Counted from the stretch's first letter, positions 23,484 to 39,867 are shown. The stretch: DNA of 64,000 nucleotides from Luidia sarsii (GCA_949987565.1 OX465105.1:22822653-22886652); one strand, 5' to 3'. Made by a program: numbers and translations. Notes: a model not told the origin generated them from the letters alone.

Positions 23484-23793
23484 CGTGAATATGTAAATAT
23501 ACATGTATATAAGGGGGTATGTATTTTTTACACTGCCAAATGATTGGAAACTCATGTTGGGTGTTTTGTAATTCATTTCCTTTTGATCAACAGGATATGG
23601 GTTTTTCATGCACAGGTTCGGTACAAGGTGTATGGTACCGTACATGTACATGAATATGTGTACAGAACATGTCTCATACATACTTTACATGTGCATGTAC
23701 ATGTACTTAAATGTACACAGTACCATGATCTGTGCACATTTACAAATTTGTAATGTCCATGTACATGTATTGTACTTGCATGCAGGAATTTAA

Positions 23794-26375
<2,582 letters not shown>

Positions 26376-26777
26376 TGATTATTTGGAATTAACTCAAAAA
26401 GGAGGAATTTCCGAGGTATGTTTATTTGTCGCAAATAGAAGTATATAAGGGACGTTCGCTAGAAATTTCAGCCTAGGAAAGTGATTCTGGTTCGAAAAGG
26501 AGCAGTTTCAATTAAGCTTTTTTGGAGTGTTTTTTTAGTACACGAGAACAAAGGGAATACCCCACAAGTATACGCGTGTAAGGGTGTGTGTGTGTTTGTG
26601 TGGTGCTCATGTAAGCCTTTTATTGCCATACCTTCCTCGGGGGGATAGTTTCAAATTTATTGTTCCCGACTGTTTAGCAAATTTTGAGTTTTTGGGGTTG
26701 AATTGCTTCTGACTGGTGCCCCACCCTGGTAAAGACTACACTACATGGAGTTGACCATTTGGGTGGCCACCATCTTA

Positions 26778-26876
26778 GAGCTGGATAGCTCAGATGGGAA
26801 GAGCACTTGTACGCGAAACCAGATGTCCCGGGTTCAAATCCCGGTCCAGTAAAAACAATTTTGCCAAGTTTTGAAA
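26778..26876 (+). repeat. tRNA-derived SINE with tRNA-like head
   Basis: The head folds as a tRNA: acceptor CTGGA/TCCAG, D-arm GCTCAGATGGGAAGAGC, T-arm CCGGGTTCAAATCCCGG. The anticodon arm pairs poorly (CTTGT against ACCAG). The tail AACAATTTTGCCAAGTTTTG resembles that of the copies at 5203, 17494 and 25809. A functional tRNA gene is unlikely because of the weak anticodon stem and shared SINE tail. Confidence 0.65.
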
Positions 26877-29147
26877 AAGGCACACAAAAAAACCACCCAA
26901 CATCGTGTGGCGGCTTATGGGCACTGAAAAGAAGCCTTAGGTCATCAGATACTGCCCTAGTTCTGTCTGTAAATGATGTCCACTGGCAATCTGCCGGTAT
27001 AATACTCAAGTGGTGCGATTGGGCCAGTCTGCCTGAAACCGAAGTCTTTGGTATGAGGGGGGGGGGGGGTGGGGGGGGGGGAGAGTCTGCTTACAAAGCT
27101 GAAACTTAAAAGAAATATCAGTTTGCCAATTCACAGTTCCGCTTTCCACTACGCTGAGTGAACACCCAATATCTGAATACAAACTCAACTAGTTTGTTTG
27201 AAAATATGGTTGGCATTCTTGTTTTCACCCGGGAAGAATCTTCACGTTGAGCAGATTTTGTTTTTGTTCATGCCTAAGCTGCTCATTTGGGCCCAGTGGG
27301 CGATTTCTGAAGCGATTTCATCATTTTTAATTTTTTTTTTTTCATCATTTGTCGTAACCTACGATCAATTGCAAGGCGATGAGTGATGCAGAAAATCCCC
27401 TTTTAGATGGCCTGTCACAGCTTACAATGGGTTATCAGTCGTAAGTTGAGTTACGATGCATCATAAGACTCTGTGAAATCCAGCCACCGGCACCAGGTGT
27501 CTTGCACCTTCTTTCACGTCTGCTGAGCTGGAATGGTGACTGGTCGTGTTTGTATGAAGTCTCATGGCAAGTGGTTTGCTTCTGGATGTCAGACAGTATG
27601 CCCATAGATTATGCAGAGGCACCTGGACACATCAGACACAATCATAGACTTGTGTTTTTTAGTTCAGTGCGGAAATTAAAGGCAGTCGTTATTGTTTTCG
27701 GAGTTTCGTGCCTCTGTGTAGTGTGTACATTGTTTCAGCATCAAAGACAAGCTTCGGTCCAATCGGTCATAATGTTGACTTTTTGTGATCGTGTTGTAGC
27801 GTTTATATTTGTTCAGTGTGTTTGGTCGGCTGGTTGGTGTCCATTGAGGAGATGCTGCAGTGTGTCTCTGTTGAAACCAGCCTACATGTACATGTAAACT
27901 GAATTGCATTGAAAGGATGAAAATAGTAATAATGATTACTTATTAAGCGCTTTATCGACCAGAATGCTAATATTCATCCCATTCATTTAGCGTGCGTACA
28001 CTGTAGTTCTTGACTACATGTACAGTGTAGGTGATAATCCCATCACAGTTGGAGGCAAAGAGTTTTTAACCCTGTGCACACTTAACTGCACCAAATCAGA
28101 GGGCTCAAGTGACAATTGGTGTGGGTGTCGTGAACATGCAACCGGAAGCCTCCCTGCACCGATGGGGTGCTGTTCATGTACATGTACACTGAACATGCAT
28201 GTTCATGTTCACAATGTATTCAGCCGTGAACTGGTTGGTAGAAACGGAACCGTCATGCCCTTCTCAATGTGGCAGACAGAAACCGCACGCACCAAGCATA
28301 TAAGATTATGCACCCATGCACCGATGAATGCACGGCGAAGTCTGTGCGTGTACAACTGTACCTTCACATTTTCACCTGCCCAAGTTCAGGGATCGGCCAA
28401 AGTGGGCACAATTAGGGCGAATTGATTTGGACCCTTCTGCAATGTTCTACAACCGTGTAAGCAATGCTTCTCAATTGAAGGCTTTACTCCACTGTTGATA
28501 TGATTGATTAAGGACATATTCAAATGCCCTTTCTATTAGTATTTTATATATTTCACTGCACGCCGCATGCCACAGAGATCAAATTTCTCCCTTCTAAATT
28601 GCAAACGCCTTGTGTGTCTTCACCAGTCTGTTAGTTTTTTTTTACCCTGGTGTACAGACTTAAGATTCCCCAATTGACAAAAGCTGCCGGCCGGAGAACA
28701 GGTAGTGAGGCAGTACTTGCTGATCGATGGCCGTGGGTCTGTCAATTAAACCTCAACCGTCTTTGTCCAGCAGGCATAATAATAAGCCAAGTACTGTACA
28801 GTGTGTACATGGAATTTCCCATCTGCTGTAATCATCTTATCTTATGAGTGAACAGAGAATTTGGTATTTAACTTTCAAGTGCGTGCGTGCAAGTATGGGA
28901 GCTTAAGGCTTGAGCATCATTGCCTCATCATCAATGTCAGTGAATACGAGGACGTTGTACATACTGTAGATACAGTATCTTGGAGGCAAGGATCAGTGGA
29001 ATGCCTCCCTTCTTGAACACGTACACTTTTGTACACGCACAGCACAATGCTGCCTGTGGTAGCATGCCTGTTAGTCGATCTCAGGAGGACTTTGCCGCAA
29101 GGCCCTCTAAATAAAATAATTTTGGTCATTTTTACATCAGAATTCAG

Positions 29148-29656
29148 TAAGCCGCATTACTGGATTGCTTTGAATGTAATATTTTGAAGGATTCAAAATA
29201 CAGGACAGCACTTTTCCCCCCCGATATCTGCCATTTTTCACAACGGAAACTTCTTGGTACGTGTATTGTTTGTGGCATGTGAGCAGTGCAATCTGAGTTA
29301 GATCGCTTGAGCATAATAGCCAGTTGATTGATAGAGTCTGGGTACCATACAGCAGTTTTCGCGTGGCAACGAGGGATTTGGGTGTAGTGGTGATGCAACA
29401 CAGGAAGCTGGAGCATTTTCCATTGCCACACCGTAGTTTTACATCGTGGGACTGTTTCCGCAGGAATTTTTTTTTCTGGCCCTGTTAAGTTACCGTGGCT
29501 GAGCGGAAAGTTTCCGCGACCCCTTTCGGCCTGATAGTTTTACATCGTGGTCGCGGTAACTTAGCATTGACGTTAGATTACCCTGGACTTAATTTTGTCA
29601 TTCTTCTGTTCAGCCTCTGTAGTTTGACAAAATTGAGTCCTGTGGAAACACGGCTT
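29148..29656. mobile_element. Degenerate MITE related to family A
   Basis: The left end AAGCCGCATTACTGGATTG and right end GTGGAAACACGGCTTA resemble the ends of 6031-6424. The interior holds inverted phrases such as TTTTACATCGTGG and GGAAAGTTTCCGCGACC. The match is loose, so this is an old or chimeric copy. Confidence 0.45.
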
Positions 29657-31199
29657 AAGACTGATTTTTTTCTTTGTTTTTCTGGAAGGGGATTCAGTGT
29701 CATGTCCCGGTGTTTGCCTTGGACTAATGAGGATGCTCAGGCCAGATTTCCTTTCTTCTGACGTGACAGGTGCCTCCATTGTGTCCTCGGTTTTTCTTCC
29801 GCTCTGTGCGCCAGGAATCAATATTTCCTCGGCACACAACCTGCGTAGTGCACCAGGGCCTACACTTAGATTATCCCTCAATTGCAGACTCGCAGACTGC
29901 AACTGTTCAGGCTGTCGTCGTCCTCCCCGTCAGCAATCCTTCAAAATCCCGCAGATTTCCCGCGCGAATTTGTGAAAAAAAAGTAATCCGATGCCTCCCC
30001 CCAAATCCTCCAATATCTCTTGAGGAGTTTCTGGAAGGTGTCTCAGAATCTCATGTCAGCTAATGTGTTTTTGTCGGGGGTCGTGCAAGGGGTTTATAGT
30101 AATGTTTTTTCGAGGATAAATTTCGAGGATAAATTTCCTTTTTGATAGAAAAAAACCAAATCTGCTCAATGTGCAAAGTCTCCCTGGCTGAAAAGGATTA
30201 CCGGTACACCGTGCCAACCACATTCTTATGTGATGCTAATTCCTTATAACTGTCGTTTTCGGAGTATGAAATGAAATAAAATACATGCACATGTAGTAGT
30301 CTATGGTCTTTGGTTACCTTGTCTTGTCAAAAAGTAAGACCTTTTTGTGCTGTAGCAAATTTTTCTTTTGGAGGGTATAAACAACTTTGAAATTGGACCT
30401 TGTTAATGTTTTCCTTGCTTCTCACTGCCTGGGCACAAACTAATGTCTGTGTCAAACATATCACCACAATGCAAGGCAGTGTCTGTATATTATTACAATT
30501 ACATGTAGAGACTAGAGAGAGAGAGAGTTGTGGCTGAGTTGAGGTCAAGGTTAGCAGCAGGTAATGCATCCTCTGCTTGCAGCAGCGGTGATCGCTGATG
30601 TGGCTGAAAAGACTGATTCTGCATTGACAGTAGTTTTCTAACATGTGTGCCTCCCTACCCCCAATTCTGTCTGAATCAAAATGCCACCTACGAGTACAGT
30701 GTACCTGTACATGTACCTGGTATCCAGGTGTTCATCTATTTGCTTCTATGACCAAACGCCCAAACACTTCCCAGGAGTCTTGCGTTCTGCCCCCTCCCCC
30801 ATCCCTTGCTTGCCGGATCTGATGCAAACACTTCCAGGAGTCAGGCTCAGTGTTGGGGATATTTGTGCATACGTTTCCATTGCACACAGCCTGCATTATC
30901 CAAATCCCCTCTCCCACTCCACACTAAATAATGACATGTACAATGTATAATGGGTTGAAAACTCTTGCTTAATTAATGCATTAAAAACTACATTGCTTGG
31001 ATGAGACAAGAGCGTACTGTACATTGCATTGAAAACTAATGTACACTGTACATTGCTGGGATTAGGCTACAGTATACTGTACATTGCACAGCATTTTACA
31101 GCATACTGCACTGCCCTTGGAACAAATTGGCAGGGAGAATTGTGTATAATGATCCAGTATGTCCTTCATTTACATAGAAAACCGATTTGCATGAATTGT

Positions 31200-31270
31200 T
31201 GGGTTCAGCTACATGTCATGTACATGTATGTGTACATTAATGTACTTGTACATACAGGTGTACATGTACC
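31200..31270. repeat. GTACAT palindromic hexamer cluster
   Basis: A short cluster of TACATGTA and GTACAT units in imperfect tandem. Confidence 0.8.
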
Positions 31271-31826
31271 TGTAAAATAAGTGAAGCGCACTTGTACTGT
31301 GGCAGAAAGGGTTTATAAAGGCTGATGCTTACACTTGCTGGTAGCACATGTACTGGTACCACAGTACCAGTACAGGTGCATGTGCTAACAAGAACAATTG
31401 CTTGATTGGACATGTGCGAGAGTCTACAGTCCAGGGGTGGGTACCAGTACGTGTACAGAAAGGAATGCTGCAGGTGCTGAAACTATGGGATACATGTAAT
31501 TGGAAATTGATGCATTCAGAAGCACCTGCCATTACATTTTTAGGGCCATGGTACATGTAGCTTTCTCTGTCCCAGATCTAAGATTATGGATGAATGGATC
31601 ATGTACATGTACCATAGCACTATAAAGTATCCTATAATATAATAATGTACATTTGGTACCATGCATGGATGTACATGTAATGTACATGTACTGTAGCTTA
31701 ATTAGACGGACCTACATGTAAAGGTGTTGTCGACAGAGTTGTCAACTTATTTCTGAGCACAGGTGTGGCAGTAATAATGCCAACACCCATGCATACATAT
31801 ACATGTGTGTTTGTACCAATGAACTT

Positions 31827-33800
31827 AAAGGGGAATGAAACCCAGAGAAAAATGTTGGCTTATCTGATTGGTTGTTTAAAACAACATACAAATACCTATG
31901 TGCTACTCACCTACGAGTTTCATTAAGAGGTCGAATTTGCATTCCCCCAAACCGCCATCTTTTCGAATGGCCACCAGTCACTGCGGGGGGTATGACATCG
32001 CAACGGAAAACTCCTGCATGGGCCCGGACGGATGTACCCCTACTATGAAACTGCGTGCAGTTATACACTCGCAAGCTGAACAATGGTGTACTGCCAGGCT
32101 TTTGGATGTCAAACAGGTCTCTTGTCCTTGTTGAGAACTGCATGGAAAGATTTCCCCAGCTTTTTCCCGCTGGCATTTTGACACCAAAAAGCCTGGCAGT
32201 ACACCTTCGTTCAGCTCGCGAGTGTATACATGTAACCAGTGTTATAGCTACGCTGGTCGGCGGTGGACGGGGCCGACCACCACGGGTAATTTCCGTCCAC
32301 CACTATTGGTGAAAAACAATGCTTCCGACCGGCACTATGTTCACCCCATTATTATCCCAATCTATGTTTGGTTTCGGTAGAAAAATAAATTGTACTTTTT
32401 GTAGCGTAACCGTCTCGCTAATACTTCTGGAAGTTCCGATCAGGCTTGAGTAGCGCAGCGTGATCGTAGTCGTATGCAGCCATGTGGCTGCTGTGCAAGT
32501 GCATGTCACATGTGCCGCGCGTAGGCTGGTTTCGGCCCTACTGCTCAGCTACTGTGTCGCTATAGCTTAACCTAGAGGCGGAAACCACACCTAGACTTGC
32601 CAACCTCGCTAACGTCGCAAAGGGAAATCGGTCATAACTAAAATACGCTATGTTTGACTCCGAATGTTATGAATGGTATGAATAGAACGAAGAGAATACA
32701 GGCTTCAATTAGAGGGTTAAATGGACAAATTTGGACGATGTTTACAGGGTTTGCTCGGCGGTCGAAAAACGCGAGTTCGACTTTTTTTCTGCGCCATTTT
32801 GGCTAAATCTACCGCGGCCGAACGGAGCGATTTTGTAATTTTCAACTATTCAACCGATATCTCAAGAAATAAATGAAAAATACACCTCAAATTTTTCAGA
32901 AATCTAGAAAATACACCGGTTGACCGCGAAACTCGAAATATCGCTGGTATAAATGTAATAAACATTAGTTTATTTGTTAGAAAACAACTGTAAGGGTTGG
33001 CGGAAGTCTATTAATCATTGCACACGTGACGAGTGCACACACACTGGACGGCGGTCTCGCATCACGATCGACAAACGATCAGCTTCAACGTAAATCACGA
33101 CGACGAGTACAGTCCCAAAAGCCGCTTTTAGAGCAGATTTGGTCGGCAAATGTCTTAAATTTATGACACAAGACATTTGCACTTTTAACCCATGTGAAAA
33201 AGAAAAAAACAAGATGATTAGTGGCATAAAATTTCACGGTCTCGGAAAAATCAAAACCGAAAAACCGTCTCCAAGGGAAAACCGAAAAAAAACCCGAAAA
33301 ACCACCCAAGCTTAGCACTGCTTGATTTGCACCGCCAGGCCGTGCTTGCAAAAATAGGCCGTGATCATTTCACAAAACTGGCCGTGCAAAACACGGCTGC
33401 ACGGCTCGCTAGCTAAAACGCTGCATGTAATACAAGTTTTATTGTCATCATTTTGACTGCAGCCGCTAATCGCGAGGCTCCGTCCACCACTAAAAATACC
33501 CTAGCTATAACACTGCATGTAACTGCACGCAGTATATACATGTAGGGGTACATCTGTCCGGGCCCGTGCAGGAGTTTTCCGTTGCGATGTCATACCCCCC
33601 ACAGTGACTGGCGCGCCATTCGAAAAGTATGGGAATGCGAATTCGACTACCGAATTCCATGATTTTTCCCCCTTTATGAAACTTGTAGGTGAGTAGCACA
33701 TACCACCCCCCCCCCCCCCCCCGGTAGGTAATTGTAGGTTGTTTTTAACACTCAATCAGATCAGCCAACATTTTTCTCTGGGTTTCATTCCCCTTTTAAT
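31827..33800. mobile_element. Family C element split by an hAT-type insertion
   Basis: The two halves (31827-32236 and 33516-33800) match the element at 9719-10599, with the same AAAGGGGAATGAAACCCAGA end and its complement at the far side. The 1279 bp between them is an inserted element with its own inverted ends and a duplicated 8-bp target. Confidence 0.8.
32237..33515. mobile_element. Non-autonomous hAT-type element, 1279 bp
   Basis: The ends CAGTGTTATAGCTA and TAGCTATAACACTG are perfect inverted repeats, and CATGTAAC is repeated directly on both sides (32229-32236 and 33516-33523). An 8-bp target duplication with CAGTG ends is characteristic of the hAT superfamily. No transposase frame is seen. 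A core of roughly 0.8 kb (about 32519-33300) is related to sequence at about 46010-46855. Confidence 0.85.
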
Positions 33801-34489
33801 GTACTGTACATGTACCTGGTGTTGACATCCTTCACTGCACCCACTTGCACTCAGTGAGCGTACCTGTAAGTTTGCGTGAAGCATTCAGAATTCTCCATCC
33901 CCCAATTACAATTTCAGCCAGTGTCACATGACCTAATGTCCCTCCAGAAAGAAAAAAAAAAACCACCGCCTCCCCAAACCTCAAACTGTTTAAGCCTGCC
34001 CTCCCAGTGCAGGCTCCATTATGAGCAATTAAGGATCGGCCTAATTATACCAGTTATCAGGATCTTTCCATCGTTCATTTGACCGGATCTCCCAAGCTGC
34101 AGCCGCCATTGACTCGACACGCAATCCCAGGAAGCAAGATGGTTTTGCTTTGTCGTCCCTGACAAGCCATCAACTTCAGGTGATATTGCCATCTGAGGAA
34201 GCGGGTGCAATTAATTTTTTCAGGGGGGATGGTCTGACAAAGGCCATTTTGAAGGCTGGCCGCATAGAGAAGTGCCTGTCAGTTACATGGACATTGTACA
34301 GTTATCCAGGTTGTGTACACAGACAGGGAGGTTGGTAATTATGGCACTAACCAATGGGATTGCTGTTGATGACCCAAAGCTTAGCCTGGGTGGTTGTATA
34401 CCATGCTTTTTGTCTTAATTGGTTTACATACTGGACAGTAAGGAGCGTGGCAATTACTACGGTTGTATTGTACCATGGTTGTAGCTTGT

Positions 34490-35085
34490 ACAGTGTACAT
34501 GTACATGTACATGTACCTGTCATGCATTGCAGATTCTAATGGCTTTGCCTAGAAATGTTGGTACAGTACACACATGTAGATCATTTATTAAAAAAACAAA
34601 TACATACTGTACATGCATTGCAGTTAAAAGCAGCAAACTTTATGCATACACTCGCTGTATCTGTACAATGTACTACATGTACATGTATGTACAAGTCACT
34701 GTAAAAAACAGTAAAATGAACAGGATTTTCCCCCATATAATCGAGAAGACATTTGCCCCCTCTGATGGACAATCTTTTCATACTTTCTGAAAATCAAAGC
34801 AACTTCTGAAAATCAATGCAAATTATCCCAGTATGGGATAATTTACTGTACATGTATACTGTGTGTGAAATTTGTGTCAAAATTCCCATTTTTAACCTGG
34901 CAGCCTTGTCATGTGGCTCACCACTAGAAAAACTTGTCCACGCACTACAAGATGTACAGTACAGTACATGCACGTGTACAAATCACTGTGCAACATACAT
35001 TGTACATGTACATGTACATGTACCGGTACATACTGTACGTAGAAGATGTGCAACATACATTACATGTACATGTACACATGTACTG
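34490..35085. repeat. GTACAT palindromic hexamer clusters
   Basis: Several runs of ACATGTACATGTAC near 34495-34520, 34675-34690, 34995-35025 and 35060-35085, broken by GTACAGT and CACTGT phrases. Confidence 0.8.
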
Positions 35086-35100
35086 TAGAACTAGAAGATA

Positions 35101-35288
35101 AATTCAATGAGGTTGTGCCCTGCTCGACGTGATAAACACGGAGTGCTCAGTGCTTTCTAATACAGACGTCTGTGGGAGTCGCGGTTTCGAATCTTGCCCG
35201 AGCTGCCTGGAATATTTGTATCAGGCATCGGGCAATGCACTGAGCACTCAGTGTTTATCACGTCGAGCAGGGCAAACCCTCATTGAAT
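35101..35288. repeat. Fold-back element with tRNA-like T-arm in the loop
   Basis: The arms 35102-35153 and 35236-35288 are inverted repeats (CAATGAGG...GCTCGACGTGATAAACAC and complement). The loop carries CGGTTTCGAATCTTGCCCGA and then AGCTGC, a tRNA T-arm-like sequence that is better preserved at 11202. I read it as a SINE-type unit whose 3' part has been duplicated in inverted order. Confidence 0.7.
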
Positions 35289-36116
35289 CACCTGTACATG
35301 TACATTCACCTCGACGCAAACATCATGTTATTATCTATGAACATAGAAGAGAGTTCTAGAAAGGTTACAATCATTAGGGTCCTTTATGATGCAGGGAACA
35401 TACACAACTGTACACTGTACAAATGTACACGCAGGTGCCATCTTAGAAGCAGTGTGTAGTCATTCATTGCCATCAGGATTGAGAGATGACGGATTGCTTT
35501 TTGTTGGCGTCCCCTCCACTGCCTGTCTGAGGGTTGGTTGGTGCCGCACATCAAAGTGCTGTAGTGCTGTCCTATCACTTCAGGAGCCCCACCGCCTTTG
35601 CATCTGATTTCTATTTCCCAGGACCCACAAAAACCAGGTGCCAGTTTTATGAGGCCATTAGATGCCTACATCCATGAAGCCTTGCCCCTGTCAAGCAGAA
35701 TCGTCAAACGTCTTGTTGTGGCAATTTGGTTGGCAGCCTTTTTTTTTTCTTTTTTTTTATATTAGCGAAAGCTTCAAAGTAAAGAAAACATAGAGGGCCT
35801 GATGCTTCGATCCTAGCAGGACTTTTTCTCAAAGGCATAAAAAAGGATCAAAACATCAGCCCCACACAATTTGTTTTGAGATTCGCATTTCAGTGCAGTA
35901 ATTTAGGTCAGTAGTCAGTGACTTGCAATACTTTACCGAAAGCTCCAAATGGCCGAGGGTCTTCCCAAAAGGCAGAACAGCTTGAACTGATGAAAACCAA
36001 TATTTTTTTTTTTTGAAGTACGAGTGCAAGGTTACATATTGAACTGGCACTTGCAGTTTGTACTGTAACTCAGCAGTTGATATTGATAAGTCAATTATTC
36101 ATACAAGCTATTACTC

Positions 36117-36145
36117 TGCACATGGGACTGACAGTCCCATGTGCA
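36117..36145. repeat. Perfect short hairpin
   Basis: The arms TGCACATGGGACT and AGTCCCATGTGCA are separated by GAC. It is not part of a repeat family that I recognise. Confidence 0.75.
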
Positions 36146-36861
36146 CTGCAGTGACTTCACATTAGTGTGTTCTGTAGCGTCCATTATGTTCAGTACGTGC
36201 ACAATTCCCTTATTGTAGTTTTAGTGTCAGTATACATGAAATGTACAGTATGCATACATTTACATGTACATATAAATGTAAAATGAATTTTGAGGGGGTG
36301 ACTTGGTTTGTGGTGAGATTTTGAACAAATTCTGGAGTGTGATTTGATTTTAAAGATGTTTTCTAAAAAAAAAGGGGGTGTTTCTTGTGCTTCTGGGAAC
36401 AGAATGTGTCTATTTACATGTAGGTCCAAATGACGCGCTGTTGGCTGTCCTGTTGCCAAATTATTTTGAATTCAGAGCCGCAGGATCTCTGTAGAGTTAA
36501 GGTTGTCTCCTATTGTGTCTGTACATGTAGGCCTACGCTGTTTGATCTTGCAGGATGTTATTAGGATTTGGGCAGTGTATACCGCTGCATACATGTACAT
36601 GTAAATACTGACTTTAGAGGCTCCTAAAATAATGCATGACATTTTGCAACCAAACTGAGAGCTCCCCAAGCAACGGTGACCGGTGGGAAGTGTGCTCAAG
36701 TGCAGAAGAATTATCCTCAAATCTAAATATACACACTGCAGAAGAGTGCAGCAGATACATGTGTATGTTGGGTGGCATTTCGAGCATTGCCGTTCAATGA
36801 TGTACAGTAGTCCCTGCTGTACCTTGTGACCCCTGGAAAATGGCGCCCTCCTTGTCCACAC

Positions 36862-36936
36862 CATCCTCCTCCTCTTCCTCCTCCTCCTCCTCCTCCTCCT
36901 CCTCCTCCCCCTCCTCGTCCTCGTCCTCCTCCCCTC
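36862..36936. repeat. CTC trinucleotide tract
   Basis: (CTC)n with a few TTC, CCC and CTCGTC interruptions, pyrimidine-rich on the + strand. Confidence 0.9.
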
Positions 36937-37589
36937 AGATGACACGGAGGCCTGTTGCCTCATCTGAAGAGAGAACAGGGGGCCCCGGCTGAGTGCAGAC
37001 TTTCGCAGCTGACATAGCCTTATGCGGGGAGGGAGCAAGGCAGAGGAGAGCTCTGTGACTGGAGGGAATCCTCCACCTCTGGAATGCCTGGTATGGGCAT
37101 GGGAAATATGAGAAACACGCAGGGACTTGCACACACATACTGTACAGTACATGTGCAGTGGGCTCACTATCATATGTGCTACTGCACCGCAGTACTAAAA
37201 GAGCATGTGCTTTGTGCACTGTGTGACCGGCCATATTGTCACATGGCTGTGCTTAGTTGGCTGAGGTCATGTGCACAGTCTCTAGACTCATTTCCAGCCT
37301 CTATTACTCAGACAAATGTACATCTCCATGTGTCCCTTGGGTTCAAGCCAGATGTTTCTGGCCACCTTTGGGTTTCCTTGGAACAATTCACCCAGTTTCA
37401 ATAAAGTACAGTTACACGTTATTACATATTGTTTTTTGTATATTTTAACATGCTGATCTCCAGTTCTTAGTAAAATGTAGCCCATCCTCAATATGCTAAG
37501 TTTTTGTGCTTTTCACATGTTAAGTTTTATGGGATTTCATGGTACAGTGCTCATTGTAGTACTGCAATGATCACTGCAATGAGCAATGT

Positions 37590-38550
37590 ATTGCACATGT
37601 ACTGTACATGTACATGTACGGTACTGTACATTGTACAGTACATGTCCAGTGTACATGTACATTTATGGTACTGTGATACACTATACGGTACACTCTGATT
37701 TGGTTTTTATTGAGCATTTTAAAATTAAAATAGAGCTGGTCAGAATTTCAAAGGAGAACGCTTTAATGGTTAAAGAAACCTGTTCCTTTCATAAACCTTG
37801 TAGGAAGGTAGATTCAAGGTACATGTACGAAAATAAACATAATATGCAGTACTGGTACATGTACGTGTACGCTCAAATTACATGTATACTTTTTATGTAA
37901 ATGTATGTAAATTATTGCCATTGATCACAAGGACAGGAAATTCAATTTGGGCAATTGAAACCCTGTCGCTGTGAATAGAAAACATCTTCCTTTCAACTCT
38001 ACTCTGAATAATCCTTACTCTTGATCATTTGAGCAACAAGACACGGGCAAGTCCGTGTACATGTACATGTACAGTACATATACTGATACTGCACTGTACA
38101 TGTACATACTGTACATGTACATGTACATGTACAGTGTACATACATTGTACATTGTACATTTGCAGAGCATCCTTGCTTTGAAATTAAGTACATGCACATG
38201 TACATGTACAGTACTGTACAATCTTCTCACATACATTGTACATGTACATTTGTGGCCCATGCAGAGTAGAAGCCACCCAGTGATACATGTACATGTAAGT
38301 GGGCTTGTGGGCCACTGCATGGGTGTCTTGTGGGCATTCCTGCATGATTGATGAGCCAGTGCGCATAGGTAATCAGGCCATTCACGTTGTGCACACGTGC
38401 ATTTACACCTGTACAGTATACAGGTACATGTACATACATACATGTACAGTACATGTGTGCAATGCATGTAATGTACATGTTTGTAATATCATAGAGATTG
38501 TGCACACATGTACATGTACTGTACATTGTACAATGTGCATGGACATGCCC
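37590..38550. repeat. GTACAT palindromic hexamer cluster
   Basis: Frequent ACATGTAC units separated by GTACAGT, GTACATT and similar phrases, especially 37592-37665, 38055-38165, 38185-38260 and 38420-38535. Because the unit is palindromic, many short hairpins could form. Confidence 0.85.
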
Positions 38551-38829
38551 CCTTGCCCTGCACGTAATTTTGGACCATTTACTTTGCAAACTGCTCTTGC
38601 ATAACGTGTGCAATTGTACATCTTATACCAGGTCTCGATCTTAAGAAAAAGGGGGACAGGACCTTGCTTGCCAAATAAATACGCCACGGTATTAAAGAGA
38701 AATTGCACAAGAGCACGCTGGCCAAGTTGGTAGTGACAGTGCTATTGTTCTCAATGGCATGCTGGCCAACTCCACAGGGCATCAGGCCAATGGCCTTGGT
38801 GGCCTTGGTTAAGATCAAGGCCTGTGTAC

Positions 38830-39340
38830 TGCACATGTACTGTACAGTATGAACAGTTACATGTACAGTATGTACATAATATACTGTACATTCGGTGCAA
38901 TTTGAATGTACATGTCATGTACATTGTACAGTACAAGAAGCCATTGTTCATTTCATGTACTGTACACGTACATGTACAGGTACATTGTACATTTACAGTT
39001 ACAATGTACATGAACGTGTACATGTACATGTATACATACATGTACTGTACAAGTTCATGCATGTGGCTGTGAGAAGGAATTATGAATGATGGTTTCATCA
39101 GTTAAATATATTCATTTGTGTGCAGCGTACAATCATATACAGTACAGTACATGTACAGTACATGTACAGTACATGTACAGGACATGTACAGTACATTTAT
39201 TTATACATGTACATGTACATGTACATGTACATGTACAGTACCTGTAACGTACATGTACAATGTTCTGTACATGTAAAGCATTGACTACCCTTTTACATGT
39301 ACATGCACATATACATGTACAGTACATGTACATGTGCATA
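38830..39340. repeat. GTACAT palindromic hexamer cluster (densest)
   Basis: The densest cluster in the window; 39140-39260 is almost entirely GTACAT and CAGTACATGT units. No open frame here is credible. Confidence 0.85.
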
Positions 39341-39867
39341 TTGCACACACATGTCTGACCCCATATCAATGTTACCGTAAGTTCAGGATTGCAATTATAG
39401 CAGAATTACATATATTCCTGCACATTGCTTATTCTGAAGGCCATATTTTGCACAATCTTTATTGCCCAGGTCACAAACTGTAAATTTGTATTCAAAGGTT
39501 GCATAGAAAGATTTCCATTTTTATTGCCATTTAATGAGGACTACCCCTGCACAGATGTCAGAAAGTGCTGTACATGACTACAGTCTACATATACATGTAC
39601 ATTTGTACATATTGTACAGAAGTACTGTTCAGTAAAAAACCTGCCTGCATAATGCATATCAAACAAACCAGTGGAACCTGTACTGTAATCATTCTTTTCA
39701 TATGTACATGTACTGTACCGGGTACTTGTAAAGTTCCACAGTCAGCCACAATTTGATGCCCAAAAACCCCAAGGCATTGGATTTTGAATCGGAAACATTT
39801 TGTGTGGAATTTTGTTTTCCATTTTTTACGCAAAGCCTTCAAACCCCATTCGAGCTTCAGCTCATAC

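Noticed and set aside
26778..26850. Functional tRNA gene
   Set aside because: The anticodon stem pairs poorly and the tail is shared with other SINE-like copies.
36472..37173. 233-residue minus-strand frame with an Arg-rich block
   Set aside because: The Arg block is the CTC triplet tract; the rest has no recognisable domain and includes GTACAT-derived Met-Tyr repeats.
38015..38467. Cys/Thr- and Met/Tyr-rich frames in intron 5
   Set aside because: They are readings of the GTACAT hexamer (TGTACA, ATGTAC, CATGTA) and carry no real protein signal.
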